Counted from the first letter of the stretch, positions 24,934 through 34,110 are shown. The stretch: DNA of 64,000 bases from Haloarcula pelagica (GCF_030127105.1 NZ_CP126161.1:3038001-3102000), one strand, 5' to 3'. Program-made: numbers and translations. The notes: generated by a model not told the origin, from the letters alone.

Positions 24934-25338
24934 CTAGTTCTCGACCGGAGAGCGTGCGCCGCACGCCTCACACCGGCGGATTATCGCACCCTGTTCACGT
25001 TCGAGCCGCGTGTCCGGCAGTCCACACTCGGGACAGAGGACGTACTCGTCGACGTACTCGCCGACGGCGTTCGCGACGCGGCCGGCGTCGAACTCGCCGG
25101 TCAACCGCGCCCGGCCGCTCTCGTCGATGTGGCCGCTCGTCCCGACATCGTTCTGGAGGAACTGCATCACGTGGTCGGGGTCTCTGTCGAGTCGACGACA
25201 GACCTGCTGGAAGTTCTCGAAGACGGTGACGTTCCCCTCCTGCCTGACCTCCGGGTCGGGCACCTCGAACCGTTCCGAAGTCCCGTCGATCTCCGGTGAT
25301 TCCTCGATCGCCCGGTCGAGCATGTCGTCGTACTCCAT
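24934..25338 (-). CDS. Translation initiation factor aIF2, beta subunit
   Basis: A 134-residue protein with the eIF2-beta/eIF5 core: an alpha-beta domain (RQEGNVTVFENFQQVCRRLDRDPDHVMQFLQNDVGTSG) followed by a C-terminal zinc ribbon (CPECGLPDT, CEACGARSP). It is part of the heterotrimer that delivers initiator tRNA to the small ribosomal subunit. A TATA-like ttttatcg on the minus strand about 26 bases upstream suggests a leaderless transcript. Confidence 0.9.
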   Translation of the reverse strand: MEYDDMLDRAIEESPEIDGTSERFEVPDPEVRQEGNVTVFENFQQVCRRLDRDPDHVMQFLQNDVGTSGHIDESGRARLTGEFDAGRVANAVGEYVDEYVLCPECGLPDTRLEREQGAIIRRCEACGARSPVEN

Positions 25339-25635
25339 GCACGGGTGTGGTTACTCCCCCGATAAAAACCTTCAGGGACGACGCGTCCAGTGGTCCGTGT
25401 GCTAAACGCCGCGACTGGGTGTCAGAGCGCCCGAACCGGACCACCGGTCGCCGTGGGAACTGTCGGGACGTGTCGTCGGCGCCGAGCGACAGAGCGCGAT
25501 TCGGGGAGCGCGACTGTCGTCGTGAACGACCGTAAGCGGCGCTAGTGGCGCGATTCTCATGGTTTTACACTGAGACGTGTGCTAACCCTCGTCAAAGTAA
25601 TACTATATCCTTCCAGTTGCAAGCATGCGGTGACC
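25339..25635. promoter_or_regulatory. Divergent intergenic region between aIF2-beta and the UPF0058 gene
   Basis: The left end holds the aIF2-beta promoter (gataaaaacc, about 25361-25370). The right end has a TATA box, TACTATATCC, at 25601-25610, about 30 bases before ATG 25636. I see no gene or clear RNA structure in the 230 bases between. Confidence 0.5.
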
Positions 25636-25872
25636 ATGAAGAAGCAGGAGCTCATTCATCTCCACGGCCTGCTTGCACAGGTACAGAACCACTACGAACA
25701 CGAGTCCGGAGACGAGGTCGAACACGACGAATACGCGACACTGGGCGTCAAGCCTACTTCTATCCACAAGTCGAAGACGGACCACAAGGCGGCCGTCTTC
25801 GCCATCGCGAAGGGGATCACCTCGGAGATGACTGCAGACGAGAAAGAGCCTGTTTCCGCCGCTGCGGACTAA
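25636..25872 (+). CDS. UPF0058 family protein
   Basis: A 78-residue protein beginning MKKQELIHLHGLLAQVQNHYEH, continuing with EYATLGVKPTSIHKSKTDHKAAVFAI and a variable acidic end. This matches the archaeal UPF0058 family, which has no established activity. It is monocistronic, driven by the TATA box at 25601-25610. Confidence 0.8.
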   Translation: MKKQELIHLHGLLAQVQNHYEHESGDEVEHDEYATLGVKPTSIHKSKTDHKAAVFAIAKGITSEMTADEKEPVSAAAD

Positions 25873-25915
25873 CTGGTCACTGCGTTCTCACCGACATCAC
25901 TTTCGCCCAGCCGTG

Positions 25916-26395
25916 CTATTCGTCGATGAGCTCCTCGAACTCCGGTAACACGTCCTCGTCGTCGCTGGCGTCGTCCTCACTCGCCTCGTCGTCGCTGGCG
26001 TCGTCCTCACTCGCCTCGTCGTCGCTGGCGTCGTCCTCACTCGATTCGTCGTCGTCGGGTTCGATCTCCGTGATGTCGAGCACTTCAAGCGGGATGTTTT
26101 CGAGCCGTTGCCCGATCTCCTTCCGGGCGATCCGTGCGGCGTGTTCGTCACGCTCGACGTTGAAGACGGTCATCTCCAGTTCGAGTGCGACGAGGCTCTC
26201 GTCGGCCGCGATGAAGGCGGGTTCGATCGTTTCGCCACAGTGGGGACACTGGCGTTCGCCCATGTTGATCTCCACGTAGTTGAGATCCGGGTTCAGCATC
26301 TCCCCTGTCTTGGAGATGGCGATCCGGACGGCCTCGTCACTGGTCGCCACGTCGTAGACGGGGACCGCGGCCTCGACGACGACTCTACAGTCCAT
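25916..26395 (-). CDS. UPF0212 (DUF555) family protein with an acidic repeat tail
   Basis: A 159-residue protein. Residues ~1-115 form the family domain (DEAVRIAISKTGEMLNPDLNYVEI, then the zinc-knuckle ERQCPHCGETIEPAF). The C-terminus carries three copies of a ten-residue acidic unit (SEDDASDDEA) encoded by a 30-base tandem repeat. Function is unknown; the protein is widespread in archaea. It is divergent from the OGG gene. Confidence 0.8.
   Translation of the reverse strand: MDCRVVVEAAVPVYDVATSDEAVRIAISKTGEMLNPDLNYVEINMGERQCPHCGETIEPAFIAADESLVALELEMTVFNVERDEHAARIARKEIGQRLENIPLEVLDITEIEPDDDESSEDDASDDEASEDDASDDEASEDDASDDEDVLPEFEELIDE
25951..26040. repeat. 30-bp tandem repeat, three units, within the UPF0212 coding sequence
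   Basis: Units run 25951-25980, 25981-26010 and 26011-26040. The second and third are identical and the first differs only in its first bases; a partial fourth unit begins at 26041. The length is a multiple of three, so copy-number change would lengthen or shorten the acidic tail in frame. Confidence 0.9.
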
Positions 26396-26498
26396 AGCGT
26401 GGTATTAGCTAGCGGATATAATGAAGGTTAGCCTGGTGACACGCTCGGGATCGCCCGACTCGAAACCCCGAAGAGCGCCCGGCCCGTCGGTTTCCCTG

Positions 26499-27407
26499 AT
26501 GGAGCAGGGATACATCGACGTGGCGTCGCTGCCTGGTGGCCTGGACCTCCAGGCGACCGTCGAGAGCGGCCAGTCGTATCTGTGGGACCGCGAGGACGAC
26601 CGGATGTACGAACGTGACGCCGCAAGCGGCGGTGACGCCTGGTACTGGACGACGATACGTCCCGAGGGCGAGCCGGTCGTCGTCCGCGTTCGCCAGGCGG
26701 ACGGTCGGCTGGCGTGGGAGTCGACGGTCGACGCGGAACCGGTGTTGCGAGAACTGCTCGGGCTGGACGACGACCTCGGAGCGATCCGTGAGACGGCGCC
26801 CGCCGACGCCGTCGTCGAGGAGGCATACGACGCCTACTGGGGTATGCGGATCGTCCGCGACCCGGTGTTTCCGACGCTGATCTCGTTTATCTGCTCGGCT
26901 CAGATGCGGGTCGGTCGGATCCACGGGATGCAGCAAGCGCTGCGTCGGGAGTTCGGCGAACCGGTCGCGTTCGACGGCGAGACGTACCACGCGTTCCCGA
27001 CGCCCGAGGCGCTCGCAGGAGCGACCGAGGCCGAACTCAGAGAGTTGAGTCTCGGCTACCGCGCGCCGTACGTCCAGCGGACGGCCGAACTGGTCGCCAC
27101 CGGCGAGGTCGACCCCGACGACGCCCGCGGTCGGGAGTACGAGGCGGCCCGCGAGTTCCTGACCCAGTTCGTCGGCGTCGGCGAGAAGGTCGCCGACTGC
27201 GTGCTGTTGTTCTCGCTGGACTACCTGGAGGCCGTCCCACTCGACACCTGGATCCGGACGACTATCGAGGAGTACTACCCTGACTGCGAGCGGGGCAACT
27301 ACACGGAGACCTCCCGTGCCATCCGGGCGGCACTCGGCGGCGAGTACGCCGGCTACACGCAGACGTACCTCTTCCACTACCTCCGGTCGGGCGGGCGAGA
27401 CCACTGA
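26499..27407 (+). CDS. ogg: 8-oxoguanine DNA glycosylase/AP lyase (OGG-like)
   Basis: A 302-residue HhH-GPD glycosylase. Features in order: an N-terminal beta domain (LDLQATVESGQSYLW), helix SFICSAQMRVGRI, hairpin FVGVGEKVADC with Lys230 in the catalytic-lysine position, and VPLDTW with Asp249 as the activating aspartate. It removes 8-oxoguanine from oxidised DNA. The ATG at 26499 is preferred; an earlier in-frame ATG at 26421 overlaps the TATA-like gatata and would add 26 residues not seen in this family. Confidence 0.88.
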   Translation: MEQGYIDVASLPGGLDLQATVESGQSYLWDREDDRMYERDAASGGDAWYWTTIRPEGEPVVVRVRQADGRLAWESTVDAEPVLRELLGLDDDLGAIRETAPADAVVEEAYDAYWGMRIVRDPVFPTLISFICSAQMRVGRIHGMQQALRREFGEPVAFDGETYHAFPTPEALAGATEAELRELSLGYRAPYVQRTAELVATGEVDPDDARGREYEAAREFLTQFVGVGEKVADCVLLFSLDYLEAVPLDTWIRTTIEEYYPDCERGNYTETSRAIRAALGGEYAGYTQTYLFHYLRSGGRDH

Positions 27408-27472
27408 CGTTGCCCCGCCGAGCAGGCGACCGGGACCACCGAAGCTAACTGGCTGCCGTCGGTACATCGGGT

Positions 27473-27748
27473 ATGGCTCGCACTCGCGCACACGTGTACG
27501 TCTCCGGTCGTGTCCAGGGTGTCTACTACCGCGCGACGACCAGAGAGACCGCACGGGAGCAGGGCGTCGACGGCTGGGTGACGAACCTCGACGACGGCCG
27601 GGTCGAGGCGGTCTTCGAAGGGAGCGAAGACGACATCGAGGCGATGCTCGACTTCTGTCACGAGGGGAGCAAGCGGGCGAACGTCACCGATGTCGAGGTC
27701 ACCTACGAGGATCCCGAGGGCCTGGACGGCTTCGAGGTCCGCTGGTAG
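27473..27748 (+). CDS. acyP: Acylphosphatase
   Basis: A 91-residue enzyme with SGRVQGVYYRATT, where Arg20 is the phosphate-binding arginine, and GWVTNLDDGRVEAVFEG, where Asn38 orients the water. It hydrolyses carboxyl-phosphate bonds. Length is normal for the family. It lies 39 bases ahead of the nnr gene and may be co-transcribed with it. Confidence 0.93.
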   Translation: MARTRAHVYVSGRVQGVYYRATTRETAREQGVDGWVTNLDDGRVEAVFEGSEDDIEAMLDFCHEGSKRANVTDVEVTYEDPEGLDGFEVRW

Positions 27749-27787
27749 TCCCCCACAGTTACGAGCGTGGCCGGCCAACGCCCGGCT

Positions 27788-29227
27788 ATGCTCACCGGTT
27801 CCGAGATGGCCGTCGTCGACGCAAACGCCGCGGCGCTGGGGGTCCCGCGCAAACAGTTGATGGAGTCCTCGGGGCACGCGCTCGCACGCGAGATCCGCGA
27901 GCACGTCGACCCCGGCGCGACGGTCACGGTCGTCGCCGGCCGCGGAAACAACGGCGGGGATGCGCTCGTAGCTGCCCGATTTCTCGACGCGTACGACCTG
28001 CGGACCTGTCTGCTGGGCCGGCCCGAGACGATCACGACCGACATCGCCCGGGAGAACTGGGACGCGCTCGGGCGGGCCGAGTATCCGACCGAGCAGGTCC
28101 GGGACTCCACGTCGTTCGGGCTGGCCGACCCGGATCTGGTCGTCGACGCGATGCTCGGCACGGGTATCGCCGGCGACCTCCGGGAACCGGCGGCGACGGC
28201 CGCCCGCGCGATGAACGACAGCGACGCGACGGTGCTGTCGGTCGACGTTCCCTCCGGCCTCGACGCCGAGACGGGGACCCTCGCCGAGACCGCGGTCGAC
28301 GCCGACCATGTCGTCACCTTTCACGACACCAAGCCGGGCCTGGACGACCTGGACGCGACTGTGACGGTCGCCGACATCGGCATCCCCGACGCGGCCGAAC
28401 TGTTCGTCGAGCGCGGTGACCTCCTCCGTCTCGATCGGGACCCGGCCAGCCACAAGGGCGACAACGGCGAGGTACTGATCGTCGGCGGCGGCCCTTACAC
28501 CGGTGCGCCGGCGCTGGCTGCACAGTCGGCGCTCCGGGGCGGCGCGGACCTCGTTCGCGTGGCCTGCCCGGAACGGATCGCACGGGAGATCCAGGGATAC
28601 AGCGAGAACCTCATCGTCCTGCCGTACGACGGTGACAGGCTCGCGCCCGAGCACGTCGACTGGCTGGCCGACCGTGCCGACGCCCACGACACGCTCGTCC
28701 TCGGTCCCGGGCTCGGTGACGCCGACGAGACGCTGGACGCGGTCGCCGAGCTGCTGGGGCGGTTCGACGGGACCGCCGTCGTCGACGCCGACGCGCTACA
28801 GGTAGTCCCAGAAGTCGACACCGACGCCGACCTGCTCTGTACGCCCCATCAGGGCGAACTCCTGGGGATGGGCGGCGAGACGAGCGACGACTGGCGTGAA
28901 CGGACCGATCTCGTCGAGTCGTTCGCCGCCGAACTGGGCGTGACGCTGCTGGTCAAGGGACCGTACGACATCGTCTCGGACGGCGACCGGACCCGCGTGG
29001 GGCGGACCGGCAACCCCGGGATGACCGTCGGCGGGACCGGCGACGTGCTGGCGGGACTGACCGGGGCGCTCGCCTGCGTCCAGGCCCCGCTCGACGCGGC
29101 GGCGCTCGGGGCCTACGCCAACGGCGCGGCCGGTGATCGCGTCGTCGACGACCGCGGGAACGGGCTGGTCGCGACGGATCTGCTGGACGCGATTCCGACG
29201 GTGCTGTGGGGAGGCGCCGACGACTGA
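27788..29227 (+). CDS. nnr: Bifunctional NAD(P)H-hydrate epimerase / ADP-dependent dehydratase
   Basis: A 479-residue repair enzyme. The N-terminal YjeF epimerase domain (about 1-210) contains VVAGRGNNGGDALVAAR and VDAMLGTGI. The C-terminal YjeF_C kinase-like dehydratase domain (about 225-475) contains KGDNGEVLIVGGGPYTGAP, LVLGPGLG, LVKGPYDIVSDG and the MTVGGTGDVLAGL nucleotide site. It restores damaged hydrated NADH and NADPH. ATG 27788 is preferred over a GTG seven codons upstream. Confidence 0.93.
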   Translation: MLTGSEMAVVDANAAALGVPRKQLMESSGHALAREIREHVDPGATVTVVAGRGNNGGDALVAARFLDAYDLRTCLLGRPETITTDIARENWDALGRAEYPTEQVRDSTSFGLADPDLVVDAMLGTGIAGDLREPAATAARAMNDSDATVLSVDVPSGLDAETGTLAETAVDADHVVTFHDTKPGLDDLDATVTVADIGIPDAAELFVERGDLLRLDRDPASHKGDNGEVLIVGGGPYTGAPALAAQSALRGGADLVRVACPERIAREIQGYSENLIVLPYDGDRLAPEHVDWLADRADAHDTLVLGPGLGDADETLDAVAELLGRFDGTAVVDADALQVVPEVDTDADLLCTPHQGELLGMGGETSDDWRERTDLVESFAAELGVTLLVKGPYDIVSDGDRTRVGRTGNPGMTVGGTGDVLAGLTGALACVQAPLDAAALGAYANGAAGDRVVDDRGNGLVATDLLDAIPTVLWGGADD

Positions 29228-29239
29228 TCTCGCGTCTGG

Positions 29240-30550
29240 CTACGCGGACGCCCCGACGAGGTCGCCGGCCCGCGACCGGGACTGCTCGACGACGGCGGGC
29301 CTGGCCTCGAACTCGATGACGACCTGGTCGCCGTAGTCGACCGACTCGACGTGGGCGTGGTCGTGGATCCAAGAGACGAGACTCATGGTGTCGTCGGTCA
29401 TCGGGAGGACGAGTCGTTCCGACTCGTAGTCGGGGAGTTCGTCGTCGATGCGTACGGCGAGTTCCTCGACGTTGGTCCCCTCGCGGGCGCTGACTGCCAC
29501 GGGGTTCGGCGCCAGCGCGGAGAGCGCGGCCTTCTTGCGCTCGACCTCCTCGTCGTCGACCGCGTCGGTCTTGTTCAGGACGGTGACGATCGGTGCCTCG
29601 TTGCGCTCGTACAGGGTGTCGTGGCTCGTCACGAGTTTCTCGCGGATCTCCTCGACGGACTCGGAGATGTCGACGACGAGCAGGACGAGGTCGGCCCGGT
29701 ACACGGAGTCGAGCGTCGACTTGAACGACTCGACGAGCCAGTGGGGCAGGTTCTGGATGAACCCGACGGTGTCGGTGACCAGTACCTCCCGTTTCCCGAC
29801 CTCGGCGCGCCTGGTGGTGGTTCCAAGCGTCGTGAACAGGCGATCCTCGCTCTCGGCGGTCGTGTCCAGATCGGGGTGGAGGTCCTCGTTCTCGTCGATC
29901 TCTAAGTCGGCCGCGAGCCGTCGCAACAGTGTGGACTTCCCGGCGTTGGTGTAACCAGCCAGGGCGACCAGATCGAAGCCCGACTCCCGGCGCTGCTCGC
30001 GCCGGTGTTGCTCGGTCTCCTCGATGGATTCGAGTTCGTCGTTGATCCGGGCGATCTGCTTTTTGATGTCCTCCTCGCGGCTCTCGTCGTACTCGCCCAG
30101 CCCCATGAACCCGGGGCGCTCGTCGCGTTTGGCCAGGCTCGCCTTCGCCTCGGCCCGCGGGAGTTCGTAGCGCAACTCCGCCAGTTCGACCTGAAGCTGT
30201 GCCTTCCGGGTCTGTGCCCGCTGGCCGAAGATCTCGATGATGAGCCGGAATCGGTCGATCACTCTGACGCCGGTCGGGAGCTTGTTCCCGATGTTGTACG
30301 TCTGGTAGGGACCGAGTTGGTTGTCGAAGATGACGACCGTCGCTTCCTCGCGTGCGACGACGTTGCTCAGCCGGACGACCTTCCCCTCGCCCATGTGGTA
30401 GGCGGGGTCCTCGGTCCGTGTCTGTGTGATCTCTCCGGCGATCTCGTAGCCGGCAGCCCGTGCGAGATCGTTGATCTCCGTGGTTTCGGCGGTTCCGCTG
30501 TCGACCCGCTTTGCCACCACGGCGCGTTCGGTTGACTGTCTCGCTGTCAC
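29240..30550 (-). CDS. hflX: GTPase HflX
   Basis: A 436-residue ribosome-associated GTPase. The N-terminal HflX domain has VIFDNQLGPYQTYNI and TGVRVIDRFRLIIEIFGQRA, followed by a helical hairpin (about 130-185). The G domain has GYTNAGKSTL (G1, about 197-206), TTLGTTTR (G2), DTVGFIQNLP (G3) and NKTD (G4). It binds 50S subunits and can split stalled ribosomes in other organisms. TATTTAAATT at 30575-30584, read on the minus strand, lies about 28 bases before the ATG. Confidence 0.95.
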   Translation of the reverse strand: MTARQSTERAVVAKRVDSGTAETTEINDLARAAGYEIAGEITQTRTEDPAYHMGEGKVVRLSNVVAREEATVVIFDNQLGPYQTYNIGNKLPTGVRVIDRFRLIIEIFGQRAQTRKAQLQVELAELRYELPRAEAKASLAKRDERPGFMGLGEYDESREEDIKKQIARINDELESIEETEQHRREQRRESGFDLVALAGYTNAGKSTLLRRLAADLEIDENEDLHPDLDTTAESEDRLFTTLGTTTRRAEVGKREVLVTDTVGFIQNLPHWLVESFKSTLDSVYRADLVLLVVDISESVEEIREKLVTSHDTLYERNEAPIVTVLNKTDAVDDEEVERKKAALSALAPNPVAVSAREGTNVEELAVRIDDELPDYESERLVLPMTDDTMSLVSWIHDHAHVESVDYGDQVVIEFEARPAVVEQSRSRAGDLVGASA

Positions 30551-30574
30551 TTACCGGGAACTATGGCCCGGGAG

Positions 30575-30625
30575 TATTTAAATTCAATTCGGCTGTCGGC
30601 TCCCAGGGGACACAAAGGTCTTAAC
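30575..30625. promoter_or_regulatory. Divergent TATA elements of hflX and the FUN14 gene
   Basis: TATTTAAATT (30575-30584) is positioned for the minus-strand hflX (ATG at 30550). TCTTAAC (30619-30625) is positioned for the plus-strand gene (ATG at 30648). Both distances, about 25-30 bases, fit leaderless transcripts. Confidence 0.5.
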
Positions 30626-30647
30626 GCGTGCCCGTCTGCTCCCGGCT

Positions 30648-30971
30648 ATGGTCGAGTTCAACCTCCAGCAGTTGGGGCTCGAAGCAGGCGGTGGCGCCCT
30701 CATCGGTGGGATCATCGGGTTCGCCGCCAAGAAGGTCGCGAAGCTCGTCGCGATCATCGTCGGCTTGGAGCTGGCGCTGTTCAAGTTCCTCGAAACCCGC
30801 GGGATTCTCGAAGTCAACTGGACGGCCATCGGTGGAGCCGCACAGAACGCGACGCAGGGTGGCGGCGCGGCGGCCGGGCAGCCCCCGTCCTGGATCGTCT
30901 CGCTGCTCTCTGCACTACCGGTCAGTGCGGGTTTCGCGACCGGCTTCTTCGTCGGGTTCAAGAAGGGATGA
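30648..30971 (+). CDS. FUN14 family membrane protein
   Basis: A 107-residue protein with glycine-rich hydrophobic helices at about 12-30 and 34-50 and a C-terminal PVSAGFATGFFVGFKKG, the FUN14 signature. In eukaryotes FUN14 proteins act at mitochondrial membranes; the archaeal role is unknown. A glycine/alanine-rich loop (about 68-82) separates the helices. It converges on the SDO1 gene with four bases between. Confidence 0.85.
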   Translation: MVEFNLQQLGLEAGGGALIGGIIGFAAKKVAKLVAIIVGLELALFKFLETRGILEVNWTAIGGAAQNATQGGGAAAGQPPSWIVSLLSALPVSAGFATGFFVGFKKG

Positions 30972-30975
30972 GTCG

Positions 30976-31701
30976 CTAGCGGGTGTTGAGGTCGTCCTCG
31001 TCCTTGATGATCTGCGTCTCGGCCTCCCCGCTCGTATGTTCGTTGACCAGATCGTAGAAGTCGTTCTGTAGTCCGGCCGGGAACGTGAGCACACCGACCC
31101 AGGAGCCGTCGGACTGCCACTCCTCGCGTTCGAGGTCGCCGAACTGGCGGATCTGTGCCTGTGCGCTGCCGGCGTAGTCGGCCGGTACCTGCACGGCGAC
31201 GGTCACCTCGTCGAACCGGATCGGGATCACCGGTCGGAGCGCGTCAAGGGCGTCGTCGACCTGGCTCTCGACCGGTTCCATCGGATCGACCCGGAAGTCC
31301 GTCTCCTCCAGGGCGGATTCGATCCGTTCCGGCGGGTGGGGGGCGTCGTCCATCTGGGGGTTGACGGCGTTGCGGGTGATCCGCTGGATCAGCTGTTTGT
31401 GCTTCTGTTCTTGCATCTCGCGGCGCTGTTCGGCGGTGATCTGGATCTCTCCGCGCTCGATGACCGCCGGGATAATCTCCAGGGGATCGGTCGTGTCGAA
31501 CACCTCTTTCAGACTGTTCTCCGGTGGTCGGTCGCCCCGGGACGCGTTCTCGAAGATGTCCTCGGCCGCGATGACATCTTCTAGGTCCCCCTCGAACTCG
31601 CCACGTTTGATGGCCAGCGCCGCGTCCGGATCGACGAGTACCTCGAACCGCTGGCCGTGGGATTCGAGGCGCGCCGTCACCGCCTCTTCGAGTGATATCA
31701 T
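30976..31701 (-). CDS. sdo1: Ribosome maturation factor SDO1 (SBDS homologue)
   Basis: A 241-residue SBDS protein with the three usual domains. The N-terminal FYSH domain has SHGQRFEVLVDPDAALAIKRGE, LEDVIAAEDIFENASRGDRP and LKEVFDTTD. A central helical domain has TAEQRREMQEQKHKQLIQRITRNAVNPQ. The C-terminal ferredoxin-like domain runs from FDEVTVAVQVPADYAGSA. In eukaryotes it releases eIF6 from 60S subunits. ATG 31701 is chosen; earlier codons are out of character. In many archaea sdo1 adjoins psmA and rnp genes; here they are four kb apart. Confidence 0.93.
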   Translation of the reverse strand: MISLEEAVTARLESHGQRFEVLVDPDAALAIKRGEFEGDLEDVIAAEDIFENASRGDRPPENSLKEVFDTTDPLEIIPAVIERGEIQITAEQRREMQEQKHKQLIQRITRNAVNPQMDDAPHPPERIESALEETDFRVDPMEPVESQVDDALDALRPVIPIRFDEVTVAVQVPADYAGSAQAQIRQFGDLEREEWQSDGSWVGVLTFPAGLQNDFYDLVNEHTSGEAETQIIKDEDDLNTR

Positions 31702-31786
31702 ACTCGGCGGTAGCGGTGGCCCATGTAAAGACCTTACTGCGATCCGCGGGGGAACGTTTTTGGGCACCTCGACACACACGTGTCGT

Positions 31787-32140
31787 ATGACAACAGGAAC
31801 CAGCCTGAACTGTCTGTCGTGTGGTACCACGCTCGACCAGCGCCGCGAACACGGTGTCACCGTCGATTACTGTCCGGACTGTGGCGGAGTCTGGCTCGAC
31901 CCCGGGGAACTCGAACAGTTGACCGGCCACAGCAGCCATCATCACAAGGACAGGGACATCGACATCGACATCGAGGCCGAGGAGGAAGACGAGTTCGAGG
32001 AAGCGGAGGAAGAGGAGGCGGGCATCCTCGGAACGATCGCCGGCGCACTCGGTGGCGAAGAGGCCGAAGGCGAGTTCGAAGAGGAGGGCTTCGAGGAGGA
32101 AGGGTTCGAAGAGGAGTTCGGCGGCGAAGAAGAGTTCTGA
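31787..32140 (+). CDS. TFIIB-type zinc-ribbon protein with an acidic repetitive tail
   Basis: A 117-residue protein: LNCLSCGTTLDQ and VDYCPDCGGVWLDPGELEQL form the zf-TFIIB ribbon. A histidine run (HSSHHHK) follows, and the last two thirds is almost entirely Glu/Phe/Gly with repeated EEEGF units. The family has no known reaction; the His run could also bind metal. A TATA-like cgttttt lies about 30 bases upstream. Confidence 0.75.
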   Translation: MTTGTSLNCLSCGTTLDQRREHGVTVDYCPDCGGVWLDPGELEQLTGHSSHHHKDRDIDIDIEAEEEDEFEEAEEEEAGILGTIAGALGGEEAEGEFEEEGFEEEGFEEEFGGEEEF

Positions 32141-32232
32141 GTCGGTCGGGGAACCGGTGGCTGTCGCCCGCTGGTGACCACCGTCCGCGTCGAGGCTACC
32201 TTTATGAGCGAGTCGGGCAAAGGCTGTCACGA

Positions 32233-32991
32233 ATGCGGTCGCTGGAACTCACCGTCGACGACGAGACCGCCAGGTCGCTCGCTGTCGAAGCCGAACTCCT
32301 CGACTTCGACGATGTCGAGCGGTACCTCGGCTGGCTCGTCGCCAACCGGTTCGCGATCGAGGACGACAGCCAGCGGGGGCGCCGCCTCGGTGCCTACGCG
32401 CGCCGACGGAACGATGTCGACGCCGACGGCGATGTCGCGGCCGTCGCCAGCGCCGCCGCCGGGGAGGACGGTCTGAGCATCGCCGGCGAGGAAGACAGCG
32501 TCGCACGCATCGAAGACCGGGAGCTCGAAGCCGCGGCCGACGCCCTCTCGTCGGTCGAGGGCCAGCGGTTCGACGAGTTCGTCCAGCGGGCGGTGACCCA
32601 GACCCGCGAACGGCTCGGGGACGGCGTCGGGAGCGGGATCGACTACAGCTCCCGGGAGACGCTCTCGGACGACAGGCGGCTCGGTGAGGACATCACCGAC
32701 CTCGACGAACTCGAAGTTCCCGGCTGGGACGAGGACCGCCAGGCCAGCCGGCGGCGTGCTGTCGGAGCGGCGCTCGCCTACCTCAAGGATGTCGAAGAGG
32801 CGACCCGGAGCGACTTCGTCGACGAACTGTACGAGGAGTATCCCGCCGGCTACGCCAGCGAACAGAGCTGGTGGTCCTGTATCAAACGGGGGCTCAGACA
32901 GGTCGACCGTGTCGACCCGGCCCGCGAGGGCAGTCGAATCTGGCGGTTCCGGACGACACCGGGCCGTGTTACGCGGATCTCCTACGTATGA
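32233..32991 (+). CDS. Uncharacterised haloarchaeal protein with possible winged-helix C-terminus
   Basis: A 252-residue protein. The N-terminus is acidic and helical (ETARSLAVEAELLDFDDVERYLGWLVANRF). The middle is low-complexity. The C-terminal third (SRRRAVGAALAYLKDVEEAT, SDFVDELYEEYPAGYASEQSWWSCIKRGLRQVDRV, GSRIWRF) resembles a small DNA-binding winged helix seen in haloarchaeal orphan proteins. I do not recognise it by name. The ATG at 32233 follows a TATA-like cctttatg about 20-25 bases upstream. Confidence 0.65.
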   Translation: MRSLELTVDDETARSLAVEAELLDFDDVERYLGWLVANRFAIEDDSQRGRRLGAYARRRNDVDADGDVAAVASAAAGEDGLSIAGEEDSVARIEDRELEAAADALSSVEGQRFDEFVQRAVTQTRERLGDGVGSGIDYSSRETLSDDRRLGEDITDLDELEVPGWDEDRQASRRRAVGAALAYLKDVEEATRSDFVDELYEEYPAGYASEQSWWSCIKRGLRQVDRVDPAREGSRIWRFRTTPGRVTRISYV

Positions 32992-33068
32992 ACGGCCGCC
33001 GGGAAAGACTGATTACGGATCCCTTGGAATCGTTTAGCAACTCCCGTGACTGAAATAACCGATCGACT

Positions 33069-33974
33069 ATGACAGACGAGACCGACGACGGACGACTCTT
33101 CGAGTGGTATCGAACGTACATCGGCGAGCCCGATCGGGAAATCGACGTGTATCTCGGGTTCGCACTGTTTTTCGGTGGGATCGGTCTCGGAATCGCGGCG
33201 TTCGTCATCGGTGCCGCCGGGCAGGTGACCGGTGCCGGCGGTCCGTCGTCGAACTTCGTCTTCCGGGAAGCCGCGATCGCCGTCGGAATGCTCGCGCTGC
33301 CGGCGACGCTCTCGAGCGTGGTCGTCTTGCTCCCGGTCGGTAGGCGCGCTGTCTACGGTGCCGTCGTCGGGTCGGCCGTCAGTCTCGTCGGCCTGGGCCT
33401 GTTCGTCTGGGCGTACCCCTACAGCTGGGCGACGGGATCGGGGCCGCGGTACAGCATCCAGGTCCTGTTCGTCTACGGGCTCGGACTGGCGTCGCTGCTG
33501 GCGGCGACCGGCGGGGCGCTGGTGGCGTACCACATCGACCGCGCCAAGCCACGTCCCGGTGATTTCCAGGCCCCGGAGGATAACGAAGAGGAGTCGTACA
33601 GCGACGAAGAGATCGAACAGGACATCGAGTCCGCGATGGAGAACGTCGATCTCACCTGGGGCGGCGTCGAACGCCACGAGGGCAGCGATCTGAAACTCAC
33701 CGCCAGCGAGAGCGAGACGGAGATGGATGTCTCCGGAATGAACGCGAGCGTCGACCGCGTCCACCGAAGCAGCGTCGACGAGCAAGTCGCCGGCCTGAAG
33801 ACGGTCAAAGGCGGCGAGAAGGCGACGGACCGATCGACCTCGACCGTCGACGAACAGACCGACCAGTTGAAGAAACTCCGGGAGCGCAAACAGCAGGAGG
33901 CCGAAAGCGAGGACGACAAAACCGTTCTGGAGGGCGTCCTCGATCGGGCGGCCCGTCTGTTCGGTCGCTCCTGA
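33069..33974 (+). CDS. Four-TM haloarchaeal membrane protein with a long acidic cytoplasmic tail
   Basis: A 301-residue protein with four TM helices (about 30-55, 66-86, 92-115 and 128-152) and a 145-residue hydrophilic tail rich in Glu, Ser and Lys that includes two helical stretches (EEQVAGLKTVK region; QTDQLKKLRERKQQEAESE, coiled-coil-like). It resembles the DUF7139 type. It lies upstream of the actin-like gene on the same strand, with a separate promoter between. Function unknown. Confidence 0.7.
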   Translation: MTDETDDGRLFEWYRTYIGEPDREIDVYLGFALFFGGIGLGIAAFVIGAAGQVTGAGGPSSNFVFREAAIAVGMLALPATLSSVVVLLPVGRRAVYGAVVGSAVSLVGLGLFVWAYPYSWATGSGPRYSIQVLFVYGLGLASLLAATGGALVAYHIDRAKPRPGDFQAPEDNEEESYSDEEIEQDIESAMENVDLTWGGVERHEGSDLKLTASESETEMDVSGMNASVDRVHRSSVDEQVAGLKTVKGGEKATDRSTSTVDEQTDQLKKLRERKQQEAESEDDKTVLEGVLDRAARLFGRS

Positions 33975-34110
33975 TACACGTCAGTTTCAGTCACGTGTCG
34001 GTTCCGGTACCCGTTCGCCCGGGTACCACGCCACGAGTTCGGCCACGACAGTTTCACGGAAACGTGTTCAAATTCGAACCCTTTCGCATCATTATCCTGG
34101 CAGATACGTA

